40,679 nucleotides of DNA from an uncultured Prevotellaceae bacterium (GCA_947167935.1 CAMVJU010000014.1:1-40679); one strand, 5' to 3'. Shown: positions 22,406 through 31,065, counted from the first letter of the stretch. A program made the numbers and translations. The notes: generated from the letters alone by a model not told the origin.

Positions 22406-22418
22406 AATTCTATAGTTT

Positions 22419-22643
22419 TTAGTTGATAATTACATTATTATAATACGCGCGCGTGAGGCCTTGCTCATCACGCCTTAGCACAATCTCTCCTGTCATCCAC
22501 TCAGTGAACGGTAATTCCTGTGTCAAGGGGAAGCACTTCGTCACCACCCCTGATTGAATCTCCACTACTGACAGAGTCTGGCGCGAGCCGTCCGGCATCA
22601 CCACCTCGTGGGATGCTATCCGTCGGATATTTTGTGTCGTCAT
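22419..22643 (-). CDS. Small conserved Bacteroidetes protein, overlapping the DUF4296 gene
   Basis: 74 aa (MTTQNIRRIASHEVVMPDGS, then SVVEIQSGVVTKCFPLTQEL and PFTEWMTGEIVLRR). I recall similar small proteins in Bacteroides, always unnamed; function unknown. ATG at 22643. The first 143 nt are shared, in a different frame, with the 3' end of the DUF4296 gene. 13 bp separate it from the permease. Confidence 0.65.
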   Translation of the reverse strand: MTTQNIRRIASHEVVMPDGSRQTLSVVEIQSGVVTKCFPLTQELPFTEWMTGEIVLRRDEQGLTRAYYNNVIIN

Positions 22644-23412
22644 CAATGGTATGGAATCTGATCAGTTGTACATTGTTCAGGAAGAGCAGGCGCGTCGACG
22701 TTGTATTCTCGTTGGCACCATCCAGATAGAAGAAACCCTTCACGGCACGCATCCTTCTCGTCGTGTCCTCAGGCACTCGCAGCTGCGCCAAGCCCGTCAC
22801 CGAGAATCGCAGGTTGCGGCTCACCACAGTATCGTCGTATTCCACCGCCATATATACAAGGCCGTTCTTTGAACCCGTCTGATACATGAAGTCGCTCATA
22901 AACATCATCATCAGCGCATCGCCGCGACGATAGGTAGAATCGGCCTCAATAGCGAAGTCCCATCTGTTGTAGGGCGGCATCGGCATCAGGAGCGCCGTAG
23001 TGCGGTCAGCCCAGACATTAGCCGTATCACCAGTAGCATTATACTGGGCATACTTGCCAATCTCGCCTTCTGAGGCGCCCTGCGTCAGAGCCTGCTCGTC
23101 AAGTCTTTCCGACACGCGCTTACAGATGGCATCGAATCGGTCAGCCCTTGTATAGTAGTACACCAGCGACGAGTCGAACTCAGCCTTCGTCACACCGTGT
23201 TTTTTCAACACAGCCTCGATATACATCGCCGTGTTGTATTCCCTTTCTCCCTGCGAGGTGTTCGCCTGCTGCGCCATCGCCTGCGCCATATAGTAGTCGA
23301 CCAGAATATCCTCCATCTCGTCGGGCTGTATGTATTGGCTCGGCGTTCCAGGTTTGCAGGCTATGAAAAGCATTATCAAACCTGCGAGGACAATAGCGCA
23401 TACTCTATTCAC
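22501..23412 (-). CDS. DUF4296 lipoprotein
   Basis: 303 aa. Signal peptide MNRVCAIVLAGLIMLFIAC with the lipobox Cys, then PDEMEDILVDYYMAQAMAQQ and YIEAVLKKHGVTKAEFDSSL, typical of DUF4296; function unknown. Start codon is GTG at 23412, 8 bp inside the lspA 3' end; no ATG is available and the signal peptide fits exactly. The last 45 or so residues (DDDTKYPTDSIPRG onward) are low-complexity and read through the next gene in another frame, suggesting that the original stop was lost. Confidence 0.8.
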   Translation of the reverse strand: MNRVCAIVLAGLIMLFIACKPGTPSQYIQPDEMEDILVDYYMAQAMAQQANTSQGEREYNTAMYIEAVLKKHGVTKAEFDSSLVYYYTRADRFDAICKRVSERLDEQALTQGASEGEIGKYAQYNATGDTANVWADRTTALLMPMPPYNRWDFAIEADSTYRRGDALMMMFMSDFMYQTGSKNGLVYMAVEYDDTVVSRNLRFSVTGLAQLRVPEDTTRRMRAVKGFFYLDGANENTTSTRLLFLNNVQLIRFHTIDDDTKYPTDSIPRGGDAGRLAPDSVSSGDSIRGGDEVLPLDTGITVH

Positions 23413-24037
23413 GCTTCAGTGAGATCTTTACAAGTTCCTTTCGGTAGAAGAGCAACAGGATGACAACGCCTACGGAGATACTGGCATCGGCAAAATTGAA
23501 GACGGGACTAAAGAAGACAAAATCCTCGCCACCCCAGAACGGCATCCAGTCGGGCCAAGTAGTCTCGATGATGGGGAAATAGAACATGTCTACCACTTTT
23601 CCCATCAGGAAGGGCGCATAGCCGTTGCCCAGCCCCACCCATTGACTGACGCTGAACGGCGTGGAGGCTTCGAAGCCCAAACCGTAGAACATGCAGTCGA
23701 TGAGGTTGCCTGCAGCACCTGCCAACACCATTGCCAGACACACCATATATCCCCAGCGGGCCTTCTTCAGCGCCTGCAGCCAGATGTAATAGCCGAGGAC
23801 AGCGATGGCCACGACGCGGAAGAGCGACAGCAACAGCTTCGGGCCGAGCTGCATTCCCCACGCCATACCGTTGTTCTCAATAAACGAGATATAGAACCAG
23901 CCCGTGACACGGATGCTCTCGTGCAGCTCCATGCTGGTCTTTACCCAGATCTTGATAATCTGGTCAATGAGCAAGATGGCGATGACTAACAGCACCGCCA
24001 TCCTTCCCCGTGTCATAATGGGTTTTCCGTTAACCAT
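23405..24037 (-). CDS. lspA: Lipoprotein signal peptidase II
   Basis: Cleaves lipoprotein signal peptides in the inner membrane. Four transmembrane segments; catalytic aspartates in AAGNLIDCM and FNFADASI, with the conserved IDQIIKIWVK and ENNGMAWG motifs. It carries the longer loop between TM3 and TM4 known from Bacteroidetes LspA. ATG 24037 chosen over TTG 24043; ATG 24016 (MTRGRMAVLL) is also possible. 9 bp after dksA. Confidence 0.95.
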   Translation of the reverse strand: MVNGKPIMTRGRMAVLLVIAILLIDQIIKIWVKTSMELHESIRVTGWFYISFIENNGMAWGMQLGPKLLLSLFRVVAIAVLGYYIWLQALKKARWGYMVCLAMVLAGAAGNLIDCMFYGLGFEASTPFSVSQWVGLGNGYAPFLMGKVVDMFYFPIIETTWPDWMPFWGGEDFVFFSPVFNFADASISVGVVILLLFYRKELVKISLKRE

Positions 24038-24046
24038 TGACAAGTT

Positions 24047-24433
24047 TTATTTCCTTTGTTTCTCCAGCTCCTTCGACTCCACACTCAGCGTAGCATGAGG
24101 AACGGCGCGCAGGCGCTCGGCTGGAATCAGTTTTCCCGTGATACGGTCGATGCCGTAGGTCTTGTTGTCGATACGCACCAAAGCAGCCCTCAGTCCCTGG
24201 ATGAACTTCTGCTGACGGGCGGCAAACTTCATCAGGTCTTCCTTCGACTGCGTCTCACTACCCTCCTCCAAGGCTTTGTAGGTGGGCGACGTGTCATCCA
24301 CATCGTTAGAATCACGGTTGGTCAAGCTATCCATCATCTGGTCATAGTCGCGCTTGGCCAGTGCAAGTTTCTCAAGAATAATCTGACGGAACTCCTCGAG
24401 CTCCTCGTCAGTGTAGCGTGTCTTTTCAGCCAT
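24047..24433 (-). CDS. TraR/DksA-type regulator without zinc cysteines
   Basis: 128 aa, DksA/TraR family (RNA polymerase secondary-channel regulators in well-studied members). YTDEELEEFRQIILEKLALA starts the coiled-coil domain; NKTYGIDRITGKLIPAERLR then AVPHATLSVESKE is the C-terminal zinc-finger region. All zinc-binding cysteines are absent: where relatives have G-I-C this protein has G-I-D, and there is no Cys anywhere. It lies between ileS and lspA, 6 bp after ileS, an arrangement I recall from other Bacteroidetes. Confidence 0.88.
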   Translation of the reverse strand: MAEKTRYTDEELEEFRQIILEKLALAKRDYDQMMDSLTNRDSNDVDDTSPTYKALEEGSETQSKEDLMKFAARQQKFIQGLRAALVRIDNKTYGIDRITGKLIPAERLRAVPHATLSVESKELEKQRK

Positions 24434-24439
24434 AAATCA

Positions 24440-27400
24440 TTAGGATTTAGTGATGTTGATATTCAGTTTAAAGTCGTCGAAGTCCACCTCCTGCCCATCG
24501 TTCGCAGCGATGACGATGCTGTCGGCCAGCACCTGCGTCTTCACGTATTCGCCAAAGGCATTGACAGCCTTCTCCACGTCGTCGTTGGGTGAGAGGGTTA
24601 CAATGATGCGGTCGGTTATTTCCAATCCGCTCTCCTTACGGATGTTCTGTATGCGGTTGATGAGCTCGCGGGCCATACCCTCGTTCTTCAGCTCATCGGT
24701 CAGCTCCACCTCGAGTGCGACGGTCAGCGCGCCCTCGTTGGCAACAAGCCAGCCGGGGATGTCCTCGCTGATGATGTCGACGTCGACAGCCTCTACGGTC
24801 AGGTTCTGTCCCTCGACGCTGATGGCGATGGTACCCTGCTGTTCCAGCTCGGCAATCTGCTCCTGCGACAGGGCATCCATAGCAGCGGCAACGCCCTTCA
24901 TCAGCTTGCCGAACTTCTTGCCCATCGTGCGGAAGTTGCACTTTACCTTCTTTACCAGGATTCCCTGACCCTCAACGAATTTCAGTTCCTTCACGTTCAC
25001 CTCACTCATAATGAGCTGCTTCACAGCCTCGATGTGTTTCTTCTGTTCGTCGGTGGCAGGCACCATAATGCTCTGCAGCGGCTGGCGCACCTTGATGTTC
25101 ACCTTGCGACGCAGGGCCAGCACCATCGACGTGATCTTCTGCGCCATCTCCATGCGGGCCTCCAGATCGGTGTCGATGAGTGATTCATCAGCCACGGGGA
25201 AGTCGTCCAAATGCACGCTGTCCTTCACACCGCCGAGGTCGCGGTAGAGCTGGTCGGCATAGAAGGGAGCGAAGGGGGCGATAAGCTTGGCCACCGTCAT
25301 CAGACAGGTGTAGAGCGTATCGTAGGCCGAGCGCTTGTCGGCATCCATCTCCTTACCCCAGAAACGCTTGCGGTTCAGGCGCACATACCAGTTCGAGAGG
25401 TCGTCGTTGACGAAGGCGTCGATGAAGCGGCCGGCACGTGTGGGATCAAAGTTATCCATCTCAACCTTCACCTTCTTGATGAGAGTGTTCAGGCAAGAGA
25501 GAATCCAGCGGTCAATCTCGGGTTTCTCATAAGCCTCATTGGCCCCATTAGTCCCATTGGGCTCATAGCCATCCACATTGGCATAGAGGGCGAAGAACGA
25601 GTAGGTGTTGTAGAGGGTGCCGAAGAACTTGCGGCGCACCTCGTCCACGCCTTCTGGGTCGAACTTCAGGTTGTCCCAAGGCTCGCTGTTCGTCATCATA
25701 TAGAAGCGCACGGCGTCAGAGCCGTATTTCTCAATCATCTCGAAGGGATTCACCACATTGCCCACGTGCTTCGACATCTTGTTACCCTTGGCATCGAGCA
25801 CCAAGCCCGTAGAGACAACGTTCTTGAAGGCCACCGAGTCGAAGATCATCGTGGCGATGGCGTGCAGGGTGAAGAACCAGCCGCGTGTCTGGTCGACACC
25901 CTCGTTGATATAGTCGGCGGGATAGAACTTGCGCTCGTCGATGAGCTCCTTGTTCTCAAACGGATAGTGCAGCTGGGCGTAGGGCATCGAGCCGCTGTCG
26001 AACCACACGTCGATGAGGTCGCTCTCGCGCTTCATCGGCTTGCCGCTGGGGCTCACCAGCTTGATATAGTCCACATAGGGACGGTGCACGTCGATGCGGT
26101 CGTAATTCTCCTGACTCATGTCGCCAGGCACGAAGCCTTTCTCCTTCAGCGGATTCTTCTCCATCACGCCGGCGGCCACAGCTTTTTCAATCTCGTTATA
26201 GAGTTCCTCCAGCGAGCCGATGCAGATCTCCTCGCCGTCCTCGCTGCGCCAGATAGGCAGCGGTGTGCCCCAGAAGCGCGAGCGTGAGAGGTTCCAGTCG
26301 TTCAGGTTGTCGAGCCAGTTGCCGAAACGACCGCTGCCCGTCGACTCAGGATGCCAGCCGATGGTCTTGTTCAGCTCGCTCATGCGTTCCTTCATCGAAG
26401 AGCTCTTAATGAACCAAGAATCAAGGGGATAGTAGAGCACGGGCTTGTCGGTACGCCAGCAATGCGGATAGTTGTGTACGTGCTTCTCAATCTTATATGC
26501 CTTGTCCTGTGCCTTCAAGTCCATGCAGATGCTGATGTCCAGCGTCTCGTCCTTGTCGGTCAGCGTCTCGTCGTAGGCGTTCTTCACGTAGCGGCCTGCA
26601 AACTTGTTCCATTCCTCCACATTCACGTAGTTCTTGACGAAGTCAGGATCAAGGTCGTCGATGACGTAGTATTTGCCCTGCAGGTCGACCACAGGACGCT
26701 CGTTGCCCTTCTTGTCGATAAGCACGATGGGGCAGATACCTGCCTGCTTGGCCACGAAGGCGTCGTCGGCACCGAAATTCGGTGCGATGTGTACGATACC
26801 GGCACCGTCCTCAGTCGTCACGTAGTCGCCAGGGATGACGCGGAAGGCCTCGCCCATCGGCTTGATGGCGGGCATCAACTGCTCATATTCCATCCCCACG
26901 AGGTCGGTACCCTTGTAGCGTCCTACGATGCGGTAGGGCATGAACTTCTCGCCCTTCTTGTATTCAGGCATCTCGCCACCGTCGGTGATGTTTCCTTCAG
27001 GAGCGAGGTAGGCGTTCAGACGAGCCTCGGCCAGGACAATCGTAATGGGCTTGGCGGTATAGGGGTTGTATGTCTCCACGGCCACGTAGTCAATCTTCGG
27101 GCCTACGCAGAGTGCGCTGTTAGCAGCCAGCGTCCAAGGCGTTGTCGTCCAAGCAAGGAAGTAGGCGGTCCCCCACCCTGTCATTTCCGGCTTCGGGTTC
27201 TTCATCTTGAAGAGAGCCGTGCACGTCGTGTCCTTCACGTCACGATAGCAACCCGGCTGGTTCAGCTCATGACTCGAAAGGCCCGTGCCGGCAGCTGGCG
27301 AATACGGCTGGATGGTGTAGCCCTTATAGAGCAGCCCCTTCTGATAAAACTGCTTCAGCAGCCACCACAGCGTCTCGATGTACTTGTTGTCATAAGTAAT

Positions 27401-27865
27401 GTAGGGATGATCCAAGTCCACGAAGTAACCCATCTTCTCCGTCAGGTCGCGCCATTCCTTCGTGTAGGTCATCACGTTCTCGCGGCACTTCAGGTTGTAG
27501 TCCTCCGTCGAGATGTAACGGGGCGACTCAGGGTTGTCGATGTCGGCCTTGGTGATGCCCAAAGCCTTCTCCACACTCAGCTCCACAGGCAGGCCGTGGG
27601 TGTCCCAGCCAGCCTTGCGCTTCACCTGGAAGCCCTGCATCGTGCGGTATCTGTTGAAAGTATCCTTCAGAGCACGGCCCAATACGTGATGGATGCCCGG
27701 ATGACCGTTGGCCGAGGGAGGACCCTCGAAGAACACGAACTGCGGACAGCCCTCGCGCTCATCAATCGAGCGGTGGAAGATGTCCTCTTTCATCCACTTT
27801 TCCAACATCTCGTTGTTCACCTGTGTCAGGTTCAAGCCGTTGTGCTCGGCGAATCTCTTTGCCAT
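24440..27865 (-). CDS. ileS: Isoleucyl-tRNA synthetase
   Basis: Class I aminoacyl-tRNA synthetase, 1141 aa, the long form usual in Bacteroidetes. HIGH-type motif GHPGIHH in PPSANGHPGIHHVLGRALKD; KMSKS motif in GNKMSKHVGN; editing domain between them (CP1); C-terminal anticodon-binding and extension domains. ATG 27865 gives MAKRFAEHNGLNL; the longer frame begins at a TTG. A short segment (GYEPNGTNGANEAYEKPEID) contains a repeat-derived insert. It heads the nine-gene operon running to 19150, with promoter TACCTTTG at 27895. Confidence 0.96.
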   Translation of the reverse strand: MAKRFAEHNGLNLTQVNNEMLEKWMKEDIFHRSIDEREGCPQFVFFEGPPSANGHPGIHHVLGRALKDTFNRYRTMQGFQVKRKAGWDTHGLPVELSVEKALGITKADIDNPESPRYISTEDYNLKCRENVMTYTKEWRDLTEKMGYFVDLDHPYITYDNKYIETLWWLLKQFYQKGLLYKGYTIQPYSPAAGTGLSSHELNQPGCYRDVKDTTCTALFKMKNPKPEMTGWGTAYFLAWTTTPWTLAANSALCVGPKIDYVAVETYNPYTAKPITIVLAEARLNAYLAPEGNITDGGEMPEYKKGEKFMPYRIVGRYKGTDLVGMEYEQLMPAIKPMGEAFRVIPGDYVTTEDGAGIVHIAPNFGADDAFVAKQAGICPIVLIDKKGNERPVVDLQGKYYVIDDLDPDFVKNYVNVEEWNKFAGRYVKNAYDETLTDKDETLDISICMDLKAQDKAYKIEKHVHNYPHCWRTDKPVLYYPLDSWFIKSSSMKERMSELNKTIGWHPESTGSGRFGNWLDNLNDWNLSRSRFWGTPLPIWRSEDGEEICIGSLEELYNEIEKAVAAGVMEKNPLKEKGFVPGDMSQENYDRIDVHRPYVDYIKLVSPSGKPMKRESDLIDVWFDSGSMPYAQLHYPFENKELIDERKFYPADYINEGVDQTRGWFFTLHAIATMIFDSVAFKNVVSTGLVLDAKGNKMSKHVGNVVNPFEMIEKYGSDAVRFYMMTNSEPWDNLKFDPEGVDEVRRKFFGTLYNTYSFFALYANVDGYEPNGTNGANEAYEKPEIDRWILSCLNTLIKKVKVEMDNFDPTRAGRFIDAFVNDDLSNWYVRLNRKRFWGKEMDADKRSAYDTLYTCLMTVAKLIAPFAPFYADQLYRDLGGVKDSVHLDDFPVADESLIDTDLEARMEMAQKITSMVLALRRKVNIKVRQPLQSIMVPATDEQKKHIEAVKQLIMSEVNVKELKFVEGQGILVKKVKCNFRTMGKKFGKLMKGVAAAMDALSQEQIAELEQQGTIAISVEGQNLTVEAVDVDIISEDIPGWLVANEGALTVALEVELTDELKNEGMARELINRIQNIRKESGLEITDRIIVTLSPNDDVEKAVNAFGEYVKTQVLADSIVIAANDGQEVDFDDFKLNINITKS

Positions 27866-27894
27866 ATTTCTTATGCTAATCAATTTTCGAGCTG

Positions 27895-27902
27895 CAAAGG
27901 TA
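27895..27902 (-). promoter_or_regulatory. Promoter -7 element for the ileS operon
   Basis: TACCTTTGC on the minus strand, about 30 nt before ATG 27865. It is the only good promoter seen for the nine genes down to 19150. Confidence 0.6.
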
Positions 27903-27985
27903 CGGTTTTTTTTTCATTCAGCAAAAAAATGCAGCGCTAAATGACGGAAGAAATTGTCTAACGTCGGAAAAAAAGTTATTTCGCT

Positions 27986-28150
27986 GTTGCAGTGTTGCAG
28001 TGTTGCAGTTCCAAAATAGATTCAATGAAAGTAAATAATCTACTCTATATTTATATATATAATATATATATATTATATATATAAATATAGCAGTATTTTT
28101 GGGGTATGAGAACACCCTTTAGAGAACTGCAACACTGCAACAACTGCAAC
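27986..28150. repeat. Nested palindromic element between ileS and rubrerythrin
   Basis: Outer arms 27986-28011 and 28124-28150 are inverted copies (one 1-bp gap) made of GTTGCAGT units. At the centre, 28045-28090 is a perfect 46-bp A/T palindrome. The 27903-28233 interval contains no gene that I can support. Confidence 0.9.
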
Positions 28151-28233
28151 ATGTATTTGTCTTTCCTTGTGAACCACACCTACGGCTAAAGGCAAAGCCA
28201 AGTACAAAAAAGCGAACTGTAAAAATGAAAATG

Positions 28234-28270
28234 GAGCCTGCAAAAAAGATTCTGCAGGCTCTATTTTTTT
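28234..28270. terminator. Bidirectional terminator downstream of rubrerythrin
   Basis: GAGCCTGCA (28234-28242) pairs with TGCAGGCTC (28253-28261); the + side has a run of T (28264-28270), and the minus side reads CATTTTCATTTTT. Confidence 0.75.
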
Positions 28271-28286
28271 GCGTTGGAAGGCTTAT

Positions 28287-28844
28287 TTACTTGCCGAAAT
28301 AGCGCTTCAGCAATCCAGCGAAGCCGGCACCGTGACGGGCCTCGTCCTTGGCCATCTCGTGGACGGTGTCGTGGATGGCATCGAAGCCGGCAGCCTTGGC
28401 GTTCTTGGCAATGCGGAACTTGTCCTCGCAGGCACCTGCCTCAGCAGCAGCACGCTTCTCGAGGTTGGTCTTCGTGTCCCATACGCACTCGCCCAGCAGC
28501 TCAGCAAAACGGCTGGCGTGGTCGGCCTCCTCGAAAGCATAGCGCTTGAAGGCCTCGGCAATCTCGGGATAGCCCTCGCGGTCAGCCTGACGGGCCATAG
28601 CCAGATACATGCCCACCTCGCTGCACTCGCCGTTGAAATGGTTGCGCAGGTCGTCAATCATCTCCTGTGAAACACCTTCGGGCTTGCCGTCGCCAATCTT
28701 GTGAACGGTGGCATAGGTCATGTCGGCATCGTCCTTCAGTTCAGAGAACTTCGAGGCAGGAGCCTTACAGATAGGGCACTTCTCAGGAGCAGCATCGCCT
28801 TCGTAGATATATCCACAAACGGCGCAGATAAACTTTTTCTTCAT
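28287..28844 (-). CDS. Rubrerythrin with N-terminal rubredoxin domain (reverse rubrerythrin)
   Basis: Peroxide-reducing non-heme di-iron protein, 185 aa, oxidative-stress defence in anaerobes. The N-terminal rubredoxin-like domain has CAVCGY (8-13) and CPICK (23-27) for one iron. The ferritin-like domain follows with its iron ligands in [41 protein letters not shown] and [12 protein letters not shown]. Domain order is the reverse of classic rubrerythrin. Monocistronic: terminator downstream and inverted repeats upstream. Confidence 0.92.
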   Translation of the reverse strand: MKKKFICAVCGYIYEGDAAPEKCPICKAPASKFSELKDDADMTYATVHKIGDGKPEGVSQEMIDDLRNHFNGECSEVGMYLAMARQADREGYPEIAEAFKRYAFEEADHASRFAELLGECVWDTKTNLEKRAAAEAGACEDKFRIAKNAKAAGFDAIHDTVHEMAKDEARHGAGFAGLLKRYFGK

Positions 28845-28890
28845 AGTTTTTTTAGTGTTTAGTTAATAATAAAACAATTTATTTTTTGAA

Positions 28891-28972
28891 GACAACTTAA
28901 ACAACTGAGACAACTTTGGCTGCGCACAGGGATGCCGTAGGCAAAAAAGTTGTCCAAGTTGTTCAGGTTGTC
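28891..28972. repeat. Inverted repeat built of GACAACTT units
   Basis: GACAACTTAAACAACTGAGA plus CAACTT (28891-28916) and AAGTTGTCCAAGTTGTTCAG plus GTTGTC (28947-28972) are inverted copies, 22 of 26 positions identical. Each arm is itself three copies of a 9-nt unit. Confidence 0.85.
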
Positions 28973-29011
28973 TTAAATATAGACAAGACTTGTTTTTTAG
29001 ACAAACGTTTT

Positions 29012-30964
29012 TCATTCTTCATAATCCATCGTGGCGAAGGTGGCAACGGTGTTGACGAGGGCCTGCGGATTGCCCATGTCGAAGCGCTCGCCACGCAGAC
29101 GCACACCGTACATACCTGAGCGCTGGCGCACCTTGTCGAGAGCTGAGGTCAATTCAATCTCGCCCTTCATGTCGGGATTCTCGTCGGCTACCTTGATATC
29201 GGCCTCCAGCTGTGCGAAGACATCGGGCGTGAGGATATACTGGCCGAAGACGGAGCAGTATTCCTTCTGACCATCGGCATTGCGCACGCCCAGGAACTCC
29301 TCAGCATAGCTCGCCTTGGGCTTCTCTACCAGCGTATTTACGCGTAGGACCTGACACTTCTTGTCCTCCCACACGCCGCTCATAATGCCGAAATGACTCA
29401 CCGTGCTCACATCGACGGGATAGAGGCCGAGGGTGAGGGTGTTGGTGCGCTCGTAGGCCTCGATAAGCTGCAGGGCGCAGGGCTTGTTCGTCGTGGAGCG
29501 ATAAAGCGTGTCGCCCAGCATCAGCAGCACGGGCTCGCCGTGGGTGAACTGCGCTGCCTGATAGACGGCGTGGCCAAAGCCTCGCTTCTCGCGCTGGTAG
29601 ACATAGTGCAGACGCTTGCCGATGTCGATGATGCGGTTCTCGTATTCCTGGCACTCGGCGTTAAGCTTGTGCAGATGGTCGTCGGCCAGTGGACGCTCGA
29701 AGAAGTCGCTGTACATCTTGCGCTCTTCCTCGCTACCCAGGACAAGACAGATTTCCTCGATGCCGCTCTTCACCAGCTCCTCCAAGAGGATGAGGATGAC
29801 GGGGCGTACCATACCGTCGCTGCAGGGAATGGGGAAGAAGTCCTTCTTCATGCAGCGTGTGGCAGGATAGAGCCTCGTGCCAAAGCCGGCCACAGGGATG
29901 ATGGCCTTGCGCACGGTGTGGACGGGATGCAGCGTGAACTTGTAGGCAGGCATCCCCTTCGAGATGAGGTAGTCGACAATCTTCTGCTGGCACTCCTCAT
30001 CGCGGGCAAGGAACTGCACGGAGCCGTCGCCGTGACTGCCTACACCCTTGCCGCCGTAGGAGAGGCTCTTGATGTATTCGTCGGCCAGCACGGCGTGCAG
30101 CTTGGGAGCCGCGAGCTCCTCAGGACACATCGGCATCACGGCCTTGTCGAAGAGCTCCTCAGCCTCGGTCATCAGCTTGCCCAGGGCCTCCGCTTCGCCA
30201 TTGGCCATATACTGGATGGCACGGTCGACGATGTCCAGGTTCTTCACGCCCAAGGCCTCGTGCTCAGCCTGCTCCTGAGCATTGGAGGGGAAGGGATAGG
30301 CCTTGTTCAGGTCGGCCAGAATCTTGATGGTGTCCTTCTCGCCTACAAGGTCAGCAAACACCCAGTGCAGCTCGCGCTTCACATTCAGGGCCCTCACCTC
30401 AATCTCGTCGCCGTCGAAGGTCATCAGGTTGGGCTTCACGCCAAAGGCACAAGCCTGGTCAAGTCGGCCGCAACGGCTGCTGGTGCGCAGCTCACCCACG
30501 TATGCGATGTTCATCTCGCCCAGCGTATTCAGATTGAGGTTGTAGATCTGGTTGAAGGCGCGTGCCACGAGGACGCAGATGGCAGCACTCGACGACAGGC
30601 CGCTCTTCATGGGCAGCGTCATATCGGTGATGCGGATGCGCACACCACCCACCTTGTACCATTCAAGCATATAGCTGGCCACACCAGCGCAATAGCAGAA
30701 GAACGAACCTGAACGGGCCACGCGCTTCAACTCCTGCTCGTCCATGCGGCAGGCGAAGTCGTGCCACTCTGAGGAAATCTGCGGAGCCATGCTTTGCACC
30801 TCGAAGATGCTGGAGCGTTCCACCTCGGCTGTGATGCCCTGCTCAATACCCGTTACGATGGCAGCACCAGGAGTTATCTGGGCGTTCATCGTGCGATAGT
30901 GACCTGCCCAGTCAGTATGTTCGCCAAAGAGGCAAAGACGCCCAGGAACAAAGAGTTTTATCAT
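29012..30964 (-). CDS. Fused GHMP sugar kinase and GalU-like nucleotidyltransferase
   Basis: 650 aa bifunctional protein. Residues 1-345: GHMP kinase related to galactokinase, with PGRLCLFGEHTDW (7-19), the ATP-binding PMKSGLSSSAAI (118-129) and GGKGVGSHGDGSVQFLA (304-320). Residues 352-650: nucleotidyltransferase of the UTP-glucose-1-phosphate uridylyltransferase type, with KAIIPVAGFGTRLYPATR (353-370), MLGDTLY and VEKPKASYAEEFLG. Such a pair would phosphorylate a sugar at C1 and then form the NDP-sugar. The domain order is opposite to that of bacterial FKP (pyrophosphorylase first, fucokinase second). The sugar is unknown. Own promoter TATCTTTG at 30997. Confidence 0.88.
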   Translation of the reverse strand: MIKLFVPGRLCLFGEHTDWAGHYRTMNAQITPGAAIVTGIEQGITAEVERSSIFEVQSMAPQISSEWHDFACRMDEQELKRVARSGSFFCYCAGVASYMLEWYKVGGVRIRITDMTLPMKSGLSSSAAICVLVARAFNQIYNLNLNTLGEMNIAYVGELRTSSRCGRLDQACAFGVKPNLMTFDGDEIEVRALNVKRELHWVFADLVGEKDTIKILADLNKAYPFPSNAQEQAEHEALGVKNLDIVDRAIQYMANGEAEALGKLMTEAEELFDKAVMPMCPEELAAPKLHAVLADEYIKSLSYGGKGVGSHGDGSVQFLARDEECQQKIVDYLISKGMPAYKFTLHPVHTVRKAIIPVAGFGTRLYPATRCMKKDFFPIPCSDGMVRPVILILLEELVKSGIEEICLVLGSEEERKMYSDFFERPLADDHLHKLNAECQEYENRIIDIGKRLHYVYQREKRGFGHAVYQAAQFTHGEPVLLMLGDTLYRSTTNKPCALQLIEAYERTNTLTLGLYPVDVSTVSHFGIMSGVWEDKKCQVLRVNTLVEKPKASYAEEFLGVRNADGQKEYCSVFGQYILTPDVFAQLEADIKVADENPDMKGEIELTSALDKVRQRSGMYGVRLRGERFDMGNPQALVNTVATFATMDYEE

Positions 30965-30996
30965 GTCAGTTACAGTATGTGATTCCTAATTTTTTG

Positions 30997-31004
30997 CAAA
31001 GATA
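30997..31004 (-). promoter_or_regulatory. Promoter -7 element for the kinase fusion gene
   Basis: TATCTTTGC on the minus strand, 33 nt before the ATG at 30964. Confidence 0.6.
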
Positions 31005-31007
31005 AAC

Positions 31008-31044
31008 AAAAGTGGATGAAAAGCCAAACTTTTCATCCACTTTT
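31008..31044 (-). terminator. Rho-independent terminator of htpG
   Basis: AAAAGTGGATGAAAAG (31008-31023) and CTTTTCATCCACTTTT (31029-31044) form a perfect 16-bp stem with a 5-nt loop, 22 bp downstream of the htpG stop. Confidence 0.88.
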
Positions 31045-31065
31045 TTCTTTTTATGTTGCGCAACC

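Noticed and set aside
26351..27940. 529-aa + strand ORF opposite ileS
   Set aside because: Shadow of the antisense strand of ileS; Val/His/Leu-rich composition typical of reading GC-rich genes backwards, no family resemblance, no promoter.
27986..28150. Insertion sequence
   Set aside because: Inverted repeats are present but there is no transposase and no clear target duplication; the centre is only an A/T palindrome.
29393..30712. 439-aa + strand ORF opposite the kinase fusion
   Set aside because: Antisense shadow of a gene with clear kinase and nucleotidyltransferase motifs.
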